Positions 63,583-64,000 of a DNA stretch of 64,000 nucleotides are shown one piece after another (position 1 is the first letter of the stretch; every line of letters starts with the position of its first letter). The notes beneath the pieces are model-generated. The model had not been told where the DNA came from, did not search any database, and worked only from the letters and a program-made list of their open reading frames with translations. Source of the stretch: Flavobacterium sp. 20NA77.7 (lineage in GTDB: Bacteria > Bacteroidota > Bacteroidia > Flavobacteriales > Flavobacteriaceae). The stretch covers positions 992,001 through 1,056,000 of the forward strand of contig NZ_CP133721.1 of assembly GCF_031326205.1 (NCBI RefSeq), written 5' to 3'. Made by a program: the position numbers and the translations under genes.

Positions 63583-64000
63583 TTATTCAACTATTTTATT
63601 TAAAGTGTAAGCAATTAAATCATCTACAGCTTTGTAAGGATCTTCACTAAAAGTTCCAGTTGCACGATTAGCAATAATAGCATTTAACGATAAACAGTTG
63701 TGTCCTAATAATTTTCCTAAACCATAAATTGCACCTGTTTCCATTTCTAAATTTGTCATTCTAATTCCATTATAATTGAAACGATCCATTTTGTTGTTTA
63801 ATTCTGAATCTTGAATTCCTAATCGTATCACGCGCCCTTGAGGCCCGTAAAAACCTCCAGCCGTTCCTGTAAATCCTTTAAAAACAGTACTGCTTTCAAA
63901 CTTTTTTTCTAATAATTTACTACCTGAAATCACATAAGGTCGCCCTTTTTTCATGTCCCAATTCGTTTGCTGAATAAAAGCTTCTTCTATTTCGGTTTCC
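63583..64000 (-). CDS. Nucleoside phosphorylase-like protein, C-terminal part (runs off the right edge)
   Basis: The reading frame stays open to base 64000; the ATG at 63954 is internal, since upstream codons read ETEIEEAFIQQTNWDM in frame. The visible part of about 138 residues resembles the C-terminal half of uridine/purine phosphorylases of the PNP/UDP family: GFYGPQGRVIRLGI, MTNLEMETGAIYGLGKLLGH with its Glu-Met-Glu ribose-binding motif, and a C-terminal helix region. It is partial only because the window ends. The base specificity cannot be told from this part. Confidence 0.85.
   Translation of the reverse strand, partial: ETEIEEAFIQQTNWDMKKGRPYVISGSKLLEKKFESSTVFKGFTGTAGGFYGPQGRVIRLGIQDSELNNKMDRFNYNGIRMTNLEMETGAIYGLGKLLGHNCLSLNAIIANRATGTFSEDPYKAVDDLIAYTLNKIVE

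Noticed and set aside
63583..63954. The right-edge ORF as a complete 123-residue protein
   Set aside because: The frame continues without a stop from 63954 to the window end, and the sequence matches only the C-terminal half of nucleoside phosphorylases, so it is a truncated view of a longer gene.

Overview
The window looks like chromosomal core sequence from a member of the Flavobacteriaceae (Bacteroidota), probably Flavobacterium or a close relative. The DNA is AT-rich. Many genes are preceded by the Bacteroidota -7 element TAnnTTTG, sometimes with a TTG about 17-23 bases upstream, and Shine-Dalgarno-like sequences are largely absent. Several families are typical of this group: a PorP/SprF-like type IX secretion (T9SS) protein, a subtilase with a T9SS C-terminal sorting domain, a LysM/PBP1 fusion, DUF3822 and DUF4159 proteins, and a THUMP-like methyltransferase. 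No tRNA, rRNA, CRISPR, insertion sequence or prophage was seen, and no gene-free stretch exceeds 300 bases. The largest gaps are 49765-50042 (operator-like palindromes) and 55163-55450 (leader of the arginine decarboxylase operon).

Layout. 1-10.5 kb: OmpA-like protein, purM, guaA, LysM/PBP1 protein, OsmC, two small proteins, pyrG and yidC, ending in a clear terminator. 10.6-20.3 kb: a long same-strand run with short gaps or overlaps (YwqK/MORN-like protein, mnmA, T9SS subtilase, nitronate monooxygenase-like enzyme, small secreted protein, pabB, tilS, dsbD), closed by a bidirectional terminator. 20.3-24.7 kb: TPR protein, comM, a secreted two-domain protease-inhibitor-like protein (ecotin plus PrcB_C-like domain) and PorP/SprF. 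24.9-28.4 kb: a polyphosphate module (SixA-like phosphatase, ppk1, ppx). 28.4-33.7 kb, minus strand: secreted protein, THUMP-like methyltransferase, AI-2E family transporter, DUF4159, rsmE and tsaD. 33.8-38.3 kb: a large TamB gene with no conventional start codon at the expected place. 38.4-43 kb: pfkA, gapA, GlcNAc-kinase-like protein, nhaA and mgsA. 43-49.3 kb: small membrane protein, rsmD, DUF3822, RecD-like helicase, kdsB, YitT, spermidine-synthase-like methyltransferase and an acyltransferase. 49.3-52.3 kb: XRE regulator facing an M14 peptidase-Lrp/AsnC pair, then DinB. 52.3-56.5 kb, minus strand: acidic-tailed protein, deoxyhypusine synthase-like protein, arginine decarboxylase with a long leader, aroB. 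56.6-64 kb: proline dehydrogenase, DCC thiol oxidoreductase, Smr-less MutS2, ung, transglutaminase-like membrane protein, a leaderless solute-binding-like protein, a GNAT acetyltransferase and the C-terminal part of a nucleoside phosphorylase running off the right edge.

Functional themes are nucleotide synthesis (purM, guaA, pyrG), tRNA modification and translation (mnmA, tilS, tsaD, rsmE, rsmD), envelope biogenesis (yidC, tamB, dsbD, kdsB, OmpA, PorP), polyphosphate turnover, upper glycolysis with its methylglyoxal bypass, and polyamine synthesis. Most of it is ordinary. The places most worth a second look are the ecotin-PrcB_C fusion, the five-palindrome cluster between the XRE regulator and the M14 peptidase, the missing start codon of tamB, the speA leader ORF, and the structured leader before the YwqK-like gene.
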